From Candidatus Competibacteraceae bacterium (GTDB taxonomy: Bacteria; Pseudomonadota; Gammaproteobacteria; Competibacterales; Competibacteraceae): DNA of 7,020 nt. The notes beneath the pieces are model-generated. The model ran no database searches. It worked only from the letters and a program-made list of their open reading frames with translations, and was not told where the DNA came from. Positions 1-4,951 of this stretch are shown piece by piece (within the stretch, counting starts at the first letter, position 1; every line of letters starts with the position of its first letter). The DNA lies in the NCBI GenBank assembly GCA_020445005.1, contig JAGRHM010000170.1, positions 1 to 7,020 of the forward strand. Direction: 5' to 3'. Position numbers and translations under genes: made by a program.

Positions 1-35
1 GGTCAACAGGGTCAACAGGGTCAACAGGGTCAAAC
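1..35 (+). repeat. GGGTCAACA 9-bp tandem repeats, left end
   Basis: The window opens with 8 bases of a unit (GGTCAACA), two exact GGGTCAACA units (9-17 and 18-26) and a degenerate GGGTCAAAC (27-35). The last 19 bases of the window are two more GGGTCAACA units plus one A. Joining the ends gives six consecutive 9-mers in phase, the third starting with A instead of G. Tandem short repeats in a non-coding stretch beside replication genes are typical of plasmid iterons. That role is inferred. Confidence 0.85.
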
Positions 36-42
36 ACTTTTA

Positions 43-207
43 CTACTCCTCTCTCTCCTTGTTCTCTCCTGTCCATAGCTGCTGTTCAGTCCCCCAATAC
101 CAATGAGTTCTCACTCTCCTGGAGAGAATCAGTCCCCGCCAACCGTCAGGGTCATCAACCGCCGGCAAGGTGACCGGCAAACTCAGCTTCAACTTTTTGC
201 TCAACAT
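43..207 (-). pseudogene. 54-aa truncated paralogue of the 243-aa protein at 6065-6796
   Basis: The minus strand carries a 54-codon ORF with a good ribosome binding site (GAGG, 8-nt spacer before ATG at 207), starting 36 nt downstream of the primase stop. Residues 10-26 (LPVTLPAVDDPDGWRGL) are identical to residues 8-24 of the 243-aa protein encoded at the other end of the window. The identity is perfect over 53 nt. The flanking start region (MLSKKLKLS versus MKEKKLT) is similar but diverged. After the shared block the sequence is unrelated (ILSRRVRTHWYWG onward) and ends at TAG. It therefore looks like the 5' end of a duplicated gene whose remaining coding sequence was lost. It could still make a short peptide carrying the conserved N-terminal segment. 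No function is known for either copy. Confidence 0.6.
128..180. repeat. 53-bp perfect direct repeat, copy A
   Basis: Positions 128-180 are identical to 6723-6775 in the same orientation. Copy A lies inside the truncated 54-codon ORF, copy B at the 5' end of the intact paralogue. If the molecule is circular the copies flank the repeat-rich candidate origin and are 425 bp apart (start to start) across the junction. Confidence 0.95.
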
Positions 208-243
208 TGCTCAATCCTCATTTTTTCATATGAATTCAATTAT

Positions 244-1299
244 TTACACAGACACGGAGGGGGGAGAATCTGCGGTTACAGAAGGAACGGAAGGAACGGA
301 ACCAGAAAAGGCTATTTTTGAGCTTGAAAATGGTTCGCGAGAAAAATAGCCATTTTCGGTTCCGTTGGTTCCGTTGGTTCCGTTGTCGGCTAATACCGCC
401 ACAAGATCAGCATTCACGTCCTTTGCGACAGGCGTCCATCGCTCTAACGCGACGGGCGATAGCCGCGATAGTGCATCGAAGTATTCAGTGCCCGCCGCGT
501 CGTTATCCACAGCAACAATCACTTGCCGATGCGCCGCCGTCGCCAACAACTCAGCCAACAGCGCCCGTTGCCGTTTGCCAAGGCCGCCACCAAAGGCGAC
601 ATAGGCTAAGGGCCATAGCGCGTCTGTGGCATCGCCGCCGTACAAGGCATGGAAGCTCAAGCAATCTATTGGGCTTTCACAAATAACCACACGCGCCGCC
701 GCGTCCAAATTGCCGGAAGTCCACAAGCTCTTTTTCCCGCCTTTGGAAAACACCTTCACGCCAGCGCCGCGAATCTCAAGCCCGGTCAGCGCGCCGTCCT
801 CGCGGTAGGGAAACAGACAATAGCCCTTGCTGGATACCCGCCAGCAATCCAGAAACCGGGAATCATTCAAGGTGCCGGAAGGAAGCCCACGGGATAACAG
901 GTAGGGATGTACTGGACGCCAGTAACTGCGATTCCAGCCGGATTCAATATGCTGGCGTGCAGTTTCGGAATCAGCGCCGCTGATAGATGAAGGAAATTCG
1001 TCGGTAGGAAGTGGAAACTTATCCCATTGCGCCATTGCGCCGCTGTCCAGTTTCAGCACGGCGCAATGAAAATCGCATTGCTCTTCACTCATGATGAAGT
1101 CAATCGCGCTGCCTTGCGGGCCGGGCCGCGCGCCCACGGTGCAAAATACCCAGTGGTCGCCATCGCGTTTCAACAAGATGTGATCGCTATCGCGTTTCAT
1201 TACCAGGCTGTTGGATGAACTGCGCTCGCTGAGCTGGTACCCATACCGGGCCGCCAGTTCTGGTAAGTCGAGGTTCTTGAGTGCAGCAAGGTTAGCCAT
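244..1299 (-). CDS. Toprim-domain DNA primase-like protein
   Basis: A 351-aa protein that probably synthesises RNA primers for replication of this element. The Toprim fold is recognisable: the conserved glutamate in VVICESPID (E208), the DxD metal-binding motif in IVAVDNDAAG (D265, D267) and a trailing KDVNADL like the KDWND element of plasmid and phage primases. The N-terminal part (HWVFCTVGARPGPQGSAIDFI, about 49-69, then WRPVHPYLLSRGL) resembles the region before Toprim in DUF3991/Toprim plasmid proteins. No CHC2 zinc finger is seen. I chose the ATG at 1299: it has GGGAG 8 nt upstream and overlaps the helicase stop (ATGGCTAA), whereas the ATG at 1344 lies well inside repA. The last 45 residues (NGTNGTNGT, then SVPSVPSV) are low complexity and are encoded by a long inverted repeat. 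Translation is probably coupled to the helicase. Confidence 0.85.
   Translation of the reverse strand: MANLAALKNLDLPELAARYGYQLSERSSSNSLVMKRDSDHILLKRDGDHWVFCTVGARPGPQGSAIDFIMSEEQCDFHCAVLKLDSGAMAQWDKFPLPTDEFPSSISGADSETARQHIESGWNRSYWRPVHPYLLSRGLPSGTLNDSRFLDCWRVSSKGYCLFPYREDGALTGLEIRGAGVKVFSKGGKKSLWTSGNLDAAARVVICESPIDCLSFHALYGGDATDALWPLAYVAFGGGLGKRQRALLAELLATAAHRQVIVAVDNDAAGTEYFDALSRLSPVALERWTPVAKDVNADLVAVLADNGTNGTNGTENGYFSREPFSSSKIAFSGSVPSVPSVTADSPPSVSV
284..384. repeat. Long imperfect inverted repeat at the 3' end of the primase gene
   Basis: Left arm 284-319 and right arm 342-384 pair around a 22-nt loop (320-341). The inner 10 bp are perfect (GGCTATTTTT / AAAAATAGCC). Further out, GAAAA, CGGAACC and AACGGAA pair across two single-base bulges and one 2-bp mismatch. 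The right arm holds three exact tandem GGTTCCGTT units (358-366, 367-375, 376-384). The left arm holds two GGAACGGAA units (284-292, 293-301). No U-tract follows on either strand, so it is not a simple intrinsic terminator. A single-strand initiation site for the adjacent primase is one possibility, inferred only. Confidence 0.85.
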
Positions 1300-2269
1300 G
1301 CGCGTCGCTCCCGGTGGCAATCCAACGCCCGTCCTGTCGAACAATCACGCCCGCCTTTCGCAGCATCGCCAAGTCCATTTGAATCAGCTTCGGCGTCGCG
1401 CCCTTTTTGCCGTTACCGCCGATGTGGCGGGCAATGTCATCGTCCCGCGCGCCGAATGCGCCCGCACCGGTGATGTGCGTCAAGATGCGCCCTGGACGTG
1501 AATCCGGCGAAAAAGTCCTATTTCCACTTCCTACCGAACAGAGTCCTTCACTTGTTACCTTCGTGGATTCTGGCGGTATGGTTTCTTCTATTGCGCCATT
1601 GCGCCGGTATTGCGCCAAAAGATTTGGCGCAATGGGAGAATCGGGAGAAAGAGAAACGGCATCTATTGCGCCGTTTTCTTTTTCTCTATAGGGCGGCGCA
1701 ATAATAACGGATGGCGCAATAAGCGATTTTGCCGACTCTGATGGCATCGGTTTTTCGTCTATTGCGCCGGAAGGCTTGGCGCAATACCGGCAAGGATGCA
1801 GATAAGTTTTTCGAGCGCCGCGTTGCTGTTCTTTGGGCAGGGTAGCGGTCAAAATGCGTTCGCTGGTTTCCAGAATCGCCAGCGCCGCGCGCAACCGTTG
1901 CCGGGTCAATCCGGTTTTTCCTGAGTCCTCCAAAGAGCGCGCTGTATAGCGCCGTCCTTGATCCAACTCGGATACCAGGAATGCATCAATAGTGGCGGCG
2001 TCTCGTGTTGCTAATTCATCTTTGCTGATGCGTTCTTCAATGACATGATCGAAGTGATACCCGGATCGCCGGATAAAGATGTTGGGTTGCGGTGCGCAAT
2101 AACTGAGTTTCGCGCGCGCCAAGATGAAGCCGCTTTCGCCTTCCTGTAAGGTAAAACCGTCCGGGAGCGCAAAGGGCGAGTCGTCGCCCAAGGTGGAAAG
2201 AATCGTCACCATGCGCGCGCCGTCCGCAAAGGCAGAACCGCCACGCCCGGCATATTGGTCTATTGCGCC
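1026..2269. repeat. Dispersed octamer GGCGCAAT / ATTGCGCC, 13 copies
   Basis: Exact ATTGCGCC starts at 1026, 1034, 1590, 1598, 1609, 1665, 1761 and 2262. Exact GGCGCAAT starts at 1060, 1626, 1695, 1713 and 1778. I see no exact copy elsewhere in the window. Most lie in the part of repA encoding the linker between the ATPase core and the C-terminal domain; three lie in the primase gene. They occur in both orientations and several codon phases (GAI, IAP, AQW/AQY, HCA in the proteins). Confidence 0.9.
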
Positions 2270-2935
2270 ATTGCGCGCATTGGCCTTGCCGGTGTGGTGG
2301 GTAATGCGGACGCAGCAGTTCAGCCCGCGAATGATGCGCCGGGCCGCCAAAACAACCGCCTGTTCCGCGTCATTCACCAACCGCTCGCCAGGGCCGAAGG
2401 AAATTGCCGGATCGAAAACAACCTGAACGATGCCTTGATCTTTGAAAGTGGCAACGATGTCGTCTGCAAGTGTCGTCAACTGGATATTTCCAGCGGAATC
2501 TAGGCAGGCCAGCCGGGCTACTTGATCCGATACATCCCAAACAGCAATGCTGGCGACTGCTCGCGCCCGCTCAACATCCGTTAAGCGCAGTGCGTCCATG
2601 ACTTCCCGCAACCGGGCCGCGAAAAGCTCGCGAGAATCTTCGGCGGTAATAAACAGCGTCTTACCGGGCTGCGCAACCCGATTGCCCCAAACTGGAAAAC
2701 CCAATGCGATGCAAACCGCCTCATGAATCAGCATCGTGGTTTTGCCGGTTCCGCCAGCGGCGCAAACTAGCGCCAAATCAGCATAAAGGTAGTTTTCAAC
2801 AAAGCAGGTGGGAGCCAGTCGGGCCGCTGCCAATTCTTCATGGGAAAAAGGCTGAAATTCAGGCGCATGAACAACCGCCAGCGCCGCCGGTTTAGATTGA
2901 TTCAGCTTGCAATTTTGCGTTGTTAGGTCTAGCAT
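1292..2935 (-). CDS. repA: RepA-like hexameric replicative helicase (AAA_25-type ATPase)
   Basis: A 547-aa ATPase of the RSF1010 RepA/AAA_25 type, expected to unwind DNA at the replication origin. Walker A is AAGGTGKTT (59-67). The Walker B-like strand is VVFDP (about 172-176). ITHHTGK (about 211-217) and QYAGRGGSAFADGAR (227-241) are the conserved elements of RepA-like plasmid and phage helicases. A poorly conserved linker (about 388-475) carries repeated GAID and IAP peptides from the dispersed octamer. The C-terminal region (about 482-540) looks like a winged helix, perhaps for DNA binding. I chose Met3 (ATG at 2935) because AAGG sits 7 nt upstream; the ATG at 2941 is only 1 nt from it. 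The 3' end overlaps the primase start by 8 bp, giving a helicase-primase pair. Regulation probably acts in the 349-bp upstream region. The symbol is by family resemblance. Confidence 0.88.
   Translation of the reverse strand: MLDLTTQNCKLNQSKPAALAVVHAPEFQPFSHEELAAARLAPTCFVENYLYADLALVCAAGGTGKTTMLIHEAVCIALGFPVWGNRVAQPGKTLFITAEDSRELFAARLREVMDALRLTDVERARAVASIAVWDVSDQVARLACLDSAGNIQLTTLADDIVATFKDQGIVQVVFDPAISFGPGERLVNDAEQAVVLAARRIIRGLNCCVRITHHTGKANARNGAIDQYAGRGGSAFADGARMVTILSTLGDDSPFALPDGFTLQEGESGFILARAKLSYCAPQPNIFIRRSGYHFDHVIEERISKDELATRDAATIDAFLVSELDQGRRYTARSLEDSGKTGLTRQRLRAALAILETSERILTATLPKEQQRGARKTYLHPCRYCAKPSGAIDEKPMPSESAKSLIAPSVIIAPPYREKENGAIDAVSLSPDSPIAPNLLAQYRRNGAIEETIPPESTKVTSEGLCSVGSGNRTFSPDSRPGRILTHITGAGAFGARDDDIARHIGGNGKKGATPKLIQMDLAMLRKAGVIVRQDGRWIATGSDAHG
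1609..1633. repeat. Perfect 11-bp hairpin made of two octamers
   Basis: ATTGCGCCAAA (1609-1619) and its exact reverse complement TTTGGCGCAAT (1623-1633) are separated by the 3-nt loop AGA. It lies in the repA linker-coding region and consists of two opposed copies of the dispersed octamer, each extended by AAA/TTT. It has no T-tract. Confidence 0.85.
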
Positions 2936-2964
2936 GAACATACCTTTTTACTGTTTAAAGATTG

Positions 2965-2991
2965 CCCGCCGCCCAATGGCGGGTTTTTTTT
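2965..2991 (+). terminator. Rho-independent terminator, plus strand
   Basis: A perfect 6-bp GC stem, CCCGCC (2965-2970) with GGCGGG (2978-2983), a 7-nt loop and then eight consecutive T (2984-2991) make a textbook intrinsic terminator for rightward transcription. No plus-strand gene lies upstream, so it would stop a transcript antisense to the 5' end of repA or shield the promoter just downstream. On the minus strand the same stem lies about 30 nt before the repA start codon and could fold in its leader. Confidence 0.75.
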
Positions 2992-2996
2992 GCTCG

Positions 2997-3024
2997 TTGA
3001 AAGCCGGCGTAGCTGTGGTACAAT
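2997..3024 (+). promoter_or_regulatory. Sigma70-type promoter, plus strand, extended -10
   Basis: TTGAAA (2997-3002) is 16 nt from TACAAT (3019-3024), and TGG immediately precedes the -10 hexamer (extended -10). Transcription would start near 3030 and run rightward, opposite to and upstream of repA, into a region with no evident protein gene. Confidence 0.6.
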
Positions 3025-3080
3025 CCCAGATGCCACAAAACAAAACGCTCGCGCGTTGTGCCAAGCACAGCCGCCGTCCC

Positions 3081-3116
3081 GGACGTAAACACGCGCCCTG
3101 GACGTAAAAGCGCCCT
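3081..3116. repeat. Two imperfect tandem repeats of about 18 bp
   Basis: GGACGTAAACACGCGCCCT (3081-3099) is followed directly by GGACGTAAAAGCGCCCT (3100-3116). They share GGACGTAAA and GCGCCCT with a 2-nt difference in length. They lie inside the candidate RNA. A protein-binding or RNA-pairing role is unproven. Confidence 0.65.
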
Positions 3117-3170
3117 GGTTTTGTGCCATCGCTTGCTGGCGATGCCTTGCTCTGCTCAAGCAAAAATCCT

Positions 3171-3204
3171 GATCCCGTCCGGTCTCGCAAACTGGACGGC
3201 GATC
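3171..3204. repeat. Hairpin-forming inverted repeat in the repA leader region
   Basis: CCGTCCGG (3175-3182) pairs with CTGGACGG (3192-3199) through 8 bp with one G-T pair across a 9-nt loop. GATC on each outer side (3171-3174 and 3201-3204) extends the stem after a single bulged C. It would fold in RNA from either strand. Confidence 0.65.
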
Positions 3205-3224
3205 ACCCTCTTATAGCTCTATTC

Positions 3225-3248
3225 CCTTGTTACCGCAAGGTCATTTTT
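3225..3248 (+). terminator. Weak intrinsic terminator-like hairpin, plus strand
   Basis: CCTTG (3225-3229) and CAAGG (3236-3240) form a 5-bp stem with the loop TTACCG, followed by TCA and five T (3244-3248). The stem is short and the T-run begins 3 nt after it, so it would be inefficient. It is the most plausible end for rightward transcription from the 2997-3024 promoter. Confidence 0.4.
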
Positions 3249-3265
3249 GCGTCTGTTTTCAACGT

Positions 3266-3294
3266 ATTATAGGCGTATATAATATCACTTTGTT
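3266..3294 (-). promoter_or_regulatory. Possible repA promoter, minus strand (weak)
   Basis: A perfect -10 hexamer TATAAT (read on the minus strand, 3271-3266) lies in AT-rich DNA just after the HTH gene, oriented toward repA. The sequence 17 nt upstream (AACAAA) is a poor -35. If used, it gives a repA leader of over 300 nt. A second TATAAT occurs on the plus strand at 3278-3283, also without a good -35. Confidence 0.3.
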
Positions 3295-3614
3295 TTTAGC
3301 TGCTTACGGTGATAGCGAAAAGCGGTCGCAGTAATGCCCAAAATCATCGCTGCAACAGCGGGCTTAACGTCCGGCGCCAAGGCCAGTAACGCCTGAACGC
3401 GCGCATGGGTCACCGGTTGCGTCGGCTTAGCTACCGCCTGTTCCGCCTCGATCCTTGCGGTTAAGCCGTGTTGCAGTGTCCCGGCTATCGCGCTTGCGGT
3501 CTTAATACAATCGGCTTGATCGGCAATGCAGGCCGCTTGACCAGCGAGTATCGAAGTTAAGTGCTTCACTAAAATTAATGACTGATGATAATTAATTTTG
3601 TCGTTATCTTTCAT
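3285..3614 (-). CDS. Small HTH protein, probable regulator
   Basis: A 109-aa protein. The C-terminal 30 residues (about 80-105: APDVKPAVAAMILGITATAF, then RYHRKQL) read as a helix-turn-helix with a basic recognition helix. The N-terminal half is helical with repeated small residues and two cysteines (C29, C36), perhaps for dimerisation. The ATG overlaps the stop of the upstream regulator gene as ATGA, so translation is probably coupled; its own ribosome binding site (GGTGA) is weak. The position between the other regulator and the repA leader suggests control of replication or an accessory initiator role, but no family is recognised and either role is inferred. Confidence 0.65.
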   Translation of the reverse strand: MKDNDKINYHQSLILVKHLTSILAGQAACIADQADCIKTASAIAGTLQHGLTARIEAEQAVAKPTQPVTHARVQALLALAPDVKPAVAAMILGITATAFRYHRKQLKTK

Positions 3615-4090
3615 GACGGCTTCACCCGGTTTAGCAGTTGGCTCAAAGTTTTTTCAGTCCATGCCGGACTCGCGTCAACTCGGTTGCCGGTCTTTCCTGG
3701 AATCTTATCCGGTGTCCATCCCCGGTCATTTAACCCGTCCGCAATTTGCTTAAAGCTTAGCCCCTGCTCCCGCCGTTCCCGAACCAGCGCCGCCAGCGCC
3801 GCCCGGTCACTGGGTATTGGCGAATCTATAATCGAGTTAGATTGATATAGATTTTGACTAGATTGTTGTTCCAAGGCCGCTATGCGGCTTTCCAAATCCC
3901 CCACGATTTTCAAGAGGGCGGCATAGCACTTTTCTGAAATGGGTTCGGGTTCGGGCTGGTAGGTATCAATCATCCGCTCCAAGATCGTGGTCAGGGTGAT
4001 GCCTGGCTTGGCGGTCAACTCTTTCAGCCGCCGATAATGGTCTTTGCTGATCCAAACTGAAAATTGTTTCTGATACTCTCGCTGGCTCAT
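3611..4090 (-). CDS. Ribbon-helix-helix protein with recombinase-like C-terminal domain
   Basis: A 159-aa protein. Residues 8-44 fit a ribbon-helix-helix fold: a strand (QFSVWIS), a first helix (KDHYRRLKEL), and a second helix after the turn (ITLTTILERMIDTY). A short coiled-coil stretch (about 58-76) follows. The C-terminal part (about 95-156: RERREQGLSFKQIADGLNDR, then GWTP, then AWTEKTLSQLLNR) resembles the DNA-binding 'Recombinase' region after the catalytic domain of large serine recombinases. No catalytic resolvase domain is present, so it should bind DNA without cutting. I chose the ATG at 4090 (GAGG, 5-nt spacer); an in-frame TTG at 4111 lacks one. The stop overlaps the next gene (ATGA). 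It is probably a repressor of the divergent promoter region, acting at the adjacent inverted repeat. Confidence 0.75.
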   Translation of the reverse strand: MSQREYQKQFSVWISKDHYRRLKELTAKPGITLTTILERMIDTYQPEPEPISEKCYAALLKIVGDLESRIAALEQQSSQNLYQSNSIIDSPIPSDRAALAALVRERREQGLSFKQIADGLNDRGWTPDKIPGKTGNRVDASPAWTEKTLSQLLNRVKPS

Positions 4091-4131
4091 ATCTACCTCA
4101 AAAATAGTCAATTTCTACACATGAGGTAGAT
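4091..4131. promoter_or_regulatory. Inverted-repeat operator between divergent genes, containing both ribosome binding sites
   Basis: ATCTACCTCA (4091-4100) and TGAGGTAGAT (4122-4131) are perfect 10-bp inverted repeats, 31 bp centre to centre, about three helical turns. Each arm contains a GAGG that can serve as the ribosome binding site for one of the divergent genes: ATG 4090 on the minus strand, and ATG 4133 on the plus strand. The spacing on one DNA face and the neighbouring ribbon-helix-helix gene suggest its operator. The operator role is inferred. Confidence 0.65.
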
Positions 4132-4139
4132 CATGTTAA
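4112..4139 (-). promoter_or_regulatory. Possible promoter for the two-regulator operon
   Basis: Read on the minus strand, TTAACA (4139-4134) is 16 nt from TAGAAA (4117-4112). The right arm of the inverted repeat lies wholly within the spacer, so a protein bound there would block RNA polymerase. The -10 match is moderate. Confidence 0.4.
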
Positions 4140-4174
4140 ATGCATCTAGTTCAGCAATCTTCAAAGAGGCAAGC

Positions 4175-4951
4175 ATGATGAATGATCTAACGCAAACCAG
4201 TTTTGATTATGCGGCGCTGCCGGCTGAAGTCGCCACCAAGGCGCAAATCGCCGCCAGTAATATCAAGCTCCGTCTCAAGCGCACGGTCGAGGACATCATT
4301 GAGATTGGCCGGGAGTTGACGGCGGTAAAAGCTGAGTTGCCGCATGGACAGTTTGAGATTTGGATTAAAAACGAATTTCAAATGAACCGCGAAATGGCTA
4401 ATAACTTCATACAGGTGGCTATTAGGTTTGGTGGTCAAATGTCAGATTATCTGACATTTAAACCAACGGTACTCTACGCCCTGGCCGCTCCTTCAACTCC
4501 TGAATCCGTGGTCGAGAAAGCGATTGAAAAAGCGGAGTCCGGGGAGAAGGTCAGCGTTGAATGGGTCAAGCGCGAGAAGGAACTGGAAAAGGCGCTGGCG
4601 GATGAAAAGCGGCGTTCCGAAGAATGGCGGCAACAATCGTTCAGGGAGCGCGATGAAAAACGGGAAGCGCAACGTCAAGTTGATCTGCTGAAATCCGCCG
4701 AAAAGCCGGAACCGGACTCGCGTCAAAAAATCGTCAAAATAGATAAAATCGTTCCTGATAACGGCCCTAATCATGAATTTGGTGCAGCGCAACATTCCTC
4801 AAAAGCCCGGTCAATCCGCGCCAACAGCGCCAGCACGCGCGTCATGGCGTCGCGCTTTGCAACCGGCGTTCGGATACCCGTCCCGCCAATGGATAGGGTA
4901 CGCAGTTCCCCCGATTTGACCCGCGCCCAGGTTTCCGGGTCACTGACATGA
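4175..4951 (+). CDS. DUF3102-family protein with an anomalous C-terminus
   Basis: A 258-aa protein of the DUF3102 type found on plasmids and phages; its molecular role is unknown. The N-terminus (MNDLTQTSFDYAALPAEVA) and the block IIEIGRELTAVKAEL ... FEIWIKNEFQMNREMANNFI ... TVLYALAAPSTPESV (about 41-112) carry the family resemblance. A charged coiled coil follows (about 128-175: VKREKELEKALADEKRR and on). I chose the ATG at 4175 because AAAGAGG lies 5 nt upstream and the family begins here; an earlier ATG at 4133 also has a good GAGG and would add 14 residues. Residues 200-258 are read antisense through the 3' end of the protease gene and look non-native (RIPVPPMDRVRSSPD), so the original 3' end was probably replaced at a junction near 4770. 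It is the only plus-strand gene. Confidence 0.75.
   Translation: MMNDLTQTSFDYAALPAEVATKAQIAASNIKLRLKRTVEDIIEIGRELTAVKAELPHGQFEIWIKNEFQMNREMANNFIQVAIRFGGQMSDYLTFKPTVLYALAAPSTPESVVEKAIEKAESGEKVSVEWVKREKELEKALADEKRRSEEWRQQSFRERDEKREAQRQVDLLKSAEKPEPDSRQKIVKIDKIVPDNGPNHEFGAAQHSSKARSIRANSASTRVMASRFATGVRIPVPPMDRVRSSPDLTRAQVSGSLT
4437..4459. repeat. Perfect 10-bp hairpin inside the DUF3102 gene
   Basis: AAATGTCAGA (4437-4446) and TCTGACATTT (4450-4459) are exact reverse complements separated by TTA. The hairpin encodes QMSDYLTF in a segment that appears conserved in the family, so it may be fortuitous. It lacks a T-tract of terminator length. Confidence 0.8.

Larger units (their letters stand above)
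3030..3248 (+). ncRNA. Candidate antisense/regulatory RNA opposite the repA leader
   Basis: A strong-looking promoter ends at 3024 and a hairpin followed by five T ends at 3248, defining a possible RNA of about 220 nt. Inside are a short GCGATGGC/GCGATG-type hairpin (about 3126-3146) and a longer stem at 3171-3204. It would be fully complementary to the 5' leader of a repA transcript, the geometry of counter-transcribed RNAs in plasmid copy control and loosely of the CI immunity RNA in the P4 alpha-gene leader. A 25-codon basic ORF beginning exactly at the predicted start (ATG at 3030, stop 3105-3107) has no ribosome binding site. It is an alternative if the RNA is leaderless. Inferred; no known RNA family is recognised. 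Confidence 0.4.
2936..3284. other. 349-bp non-coding region between repA and the HTH gene
   Basis: No convincing protein gene is seen here. The region contains, from left to right: the repA ribosome binding site (AAGG, 2943-2946), a plus-strand intrinsic terminator (2965-2991), a plus-strand promoter (2997-3024), two imperfect direct repeats (3081-3116), several hairpins, a plus-strand terminator-like hairpin (3225-3248) and AT-rich promoter-like sequence (about 3262-3290). For repA on the minus strand this is a long 5' leader. Overlapping minus-strand frames of 76-80 codons exist but lack ATG starts and do not look like proteins. A replication-control region (antisense or attenuating RNA) is the best inference. 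Confidence 0.6.

Noticed and set aside
1..78. Plus-strand reading frame beginning Gly-Gln-Gln repeated, like a collagen-type Gly-X-Y protein
   Set aside because: The frame stops at TAG 76-78, a TAA lies upstream before the right-end repeats, and there is no start or ribosome binding site. The repeat is better seen as non-coding DNA.
503..511. Perfect DnaA box TTATCCACA
   Set aside because: It lies in the primase codons for the essential VDN of the Toprim DxD motif (TGTGGATAA), so it is explained by protein coding. It is single and not near the repeats.
318..686. Plus-strand open frames opposite the primase and helicase genes
   Set aside because: Arg/Ser/Pro-rich shadow frames of GC-rich genes, without ribosome binding sites or recognisable domains.
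1487..1499. 13-mer GCGCCCTGGACGT repeated at 3093-3105
   Set aside because: One exact 13-mer match in a 7-kb GC-rich sequence is close to chance expectation, and the first copy encodes part of the RepA C-terminal domain.
2929..3190. Two overlapping minus-strand frames of 76 and 80 codons before repA
   Set aside because: They lack ATG starts (the longer begins at TTG) and ribosome binding sites, overlap each other over nearly their full length, run into the terminator and the repA ribosome binding site, and have no protein-like composition.
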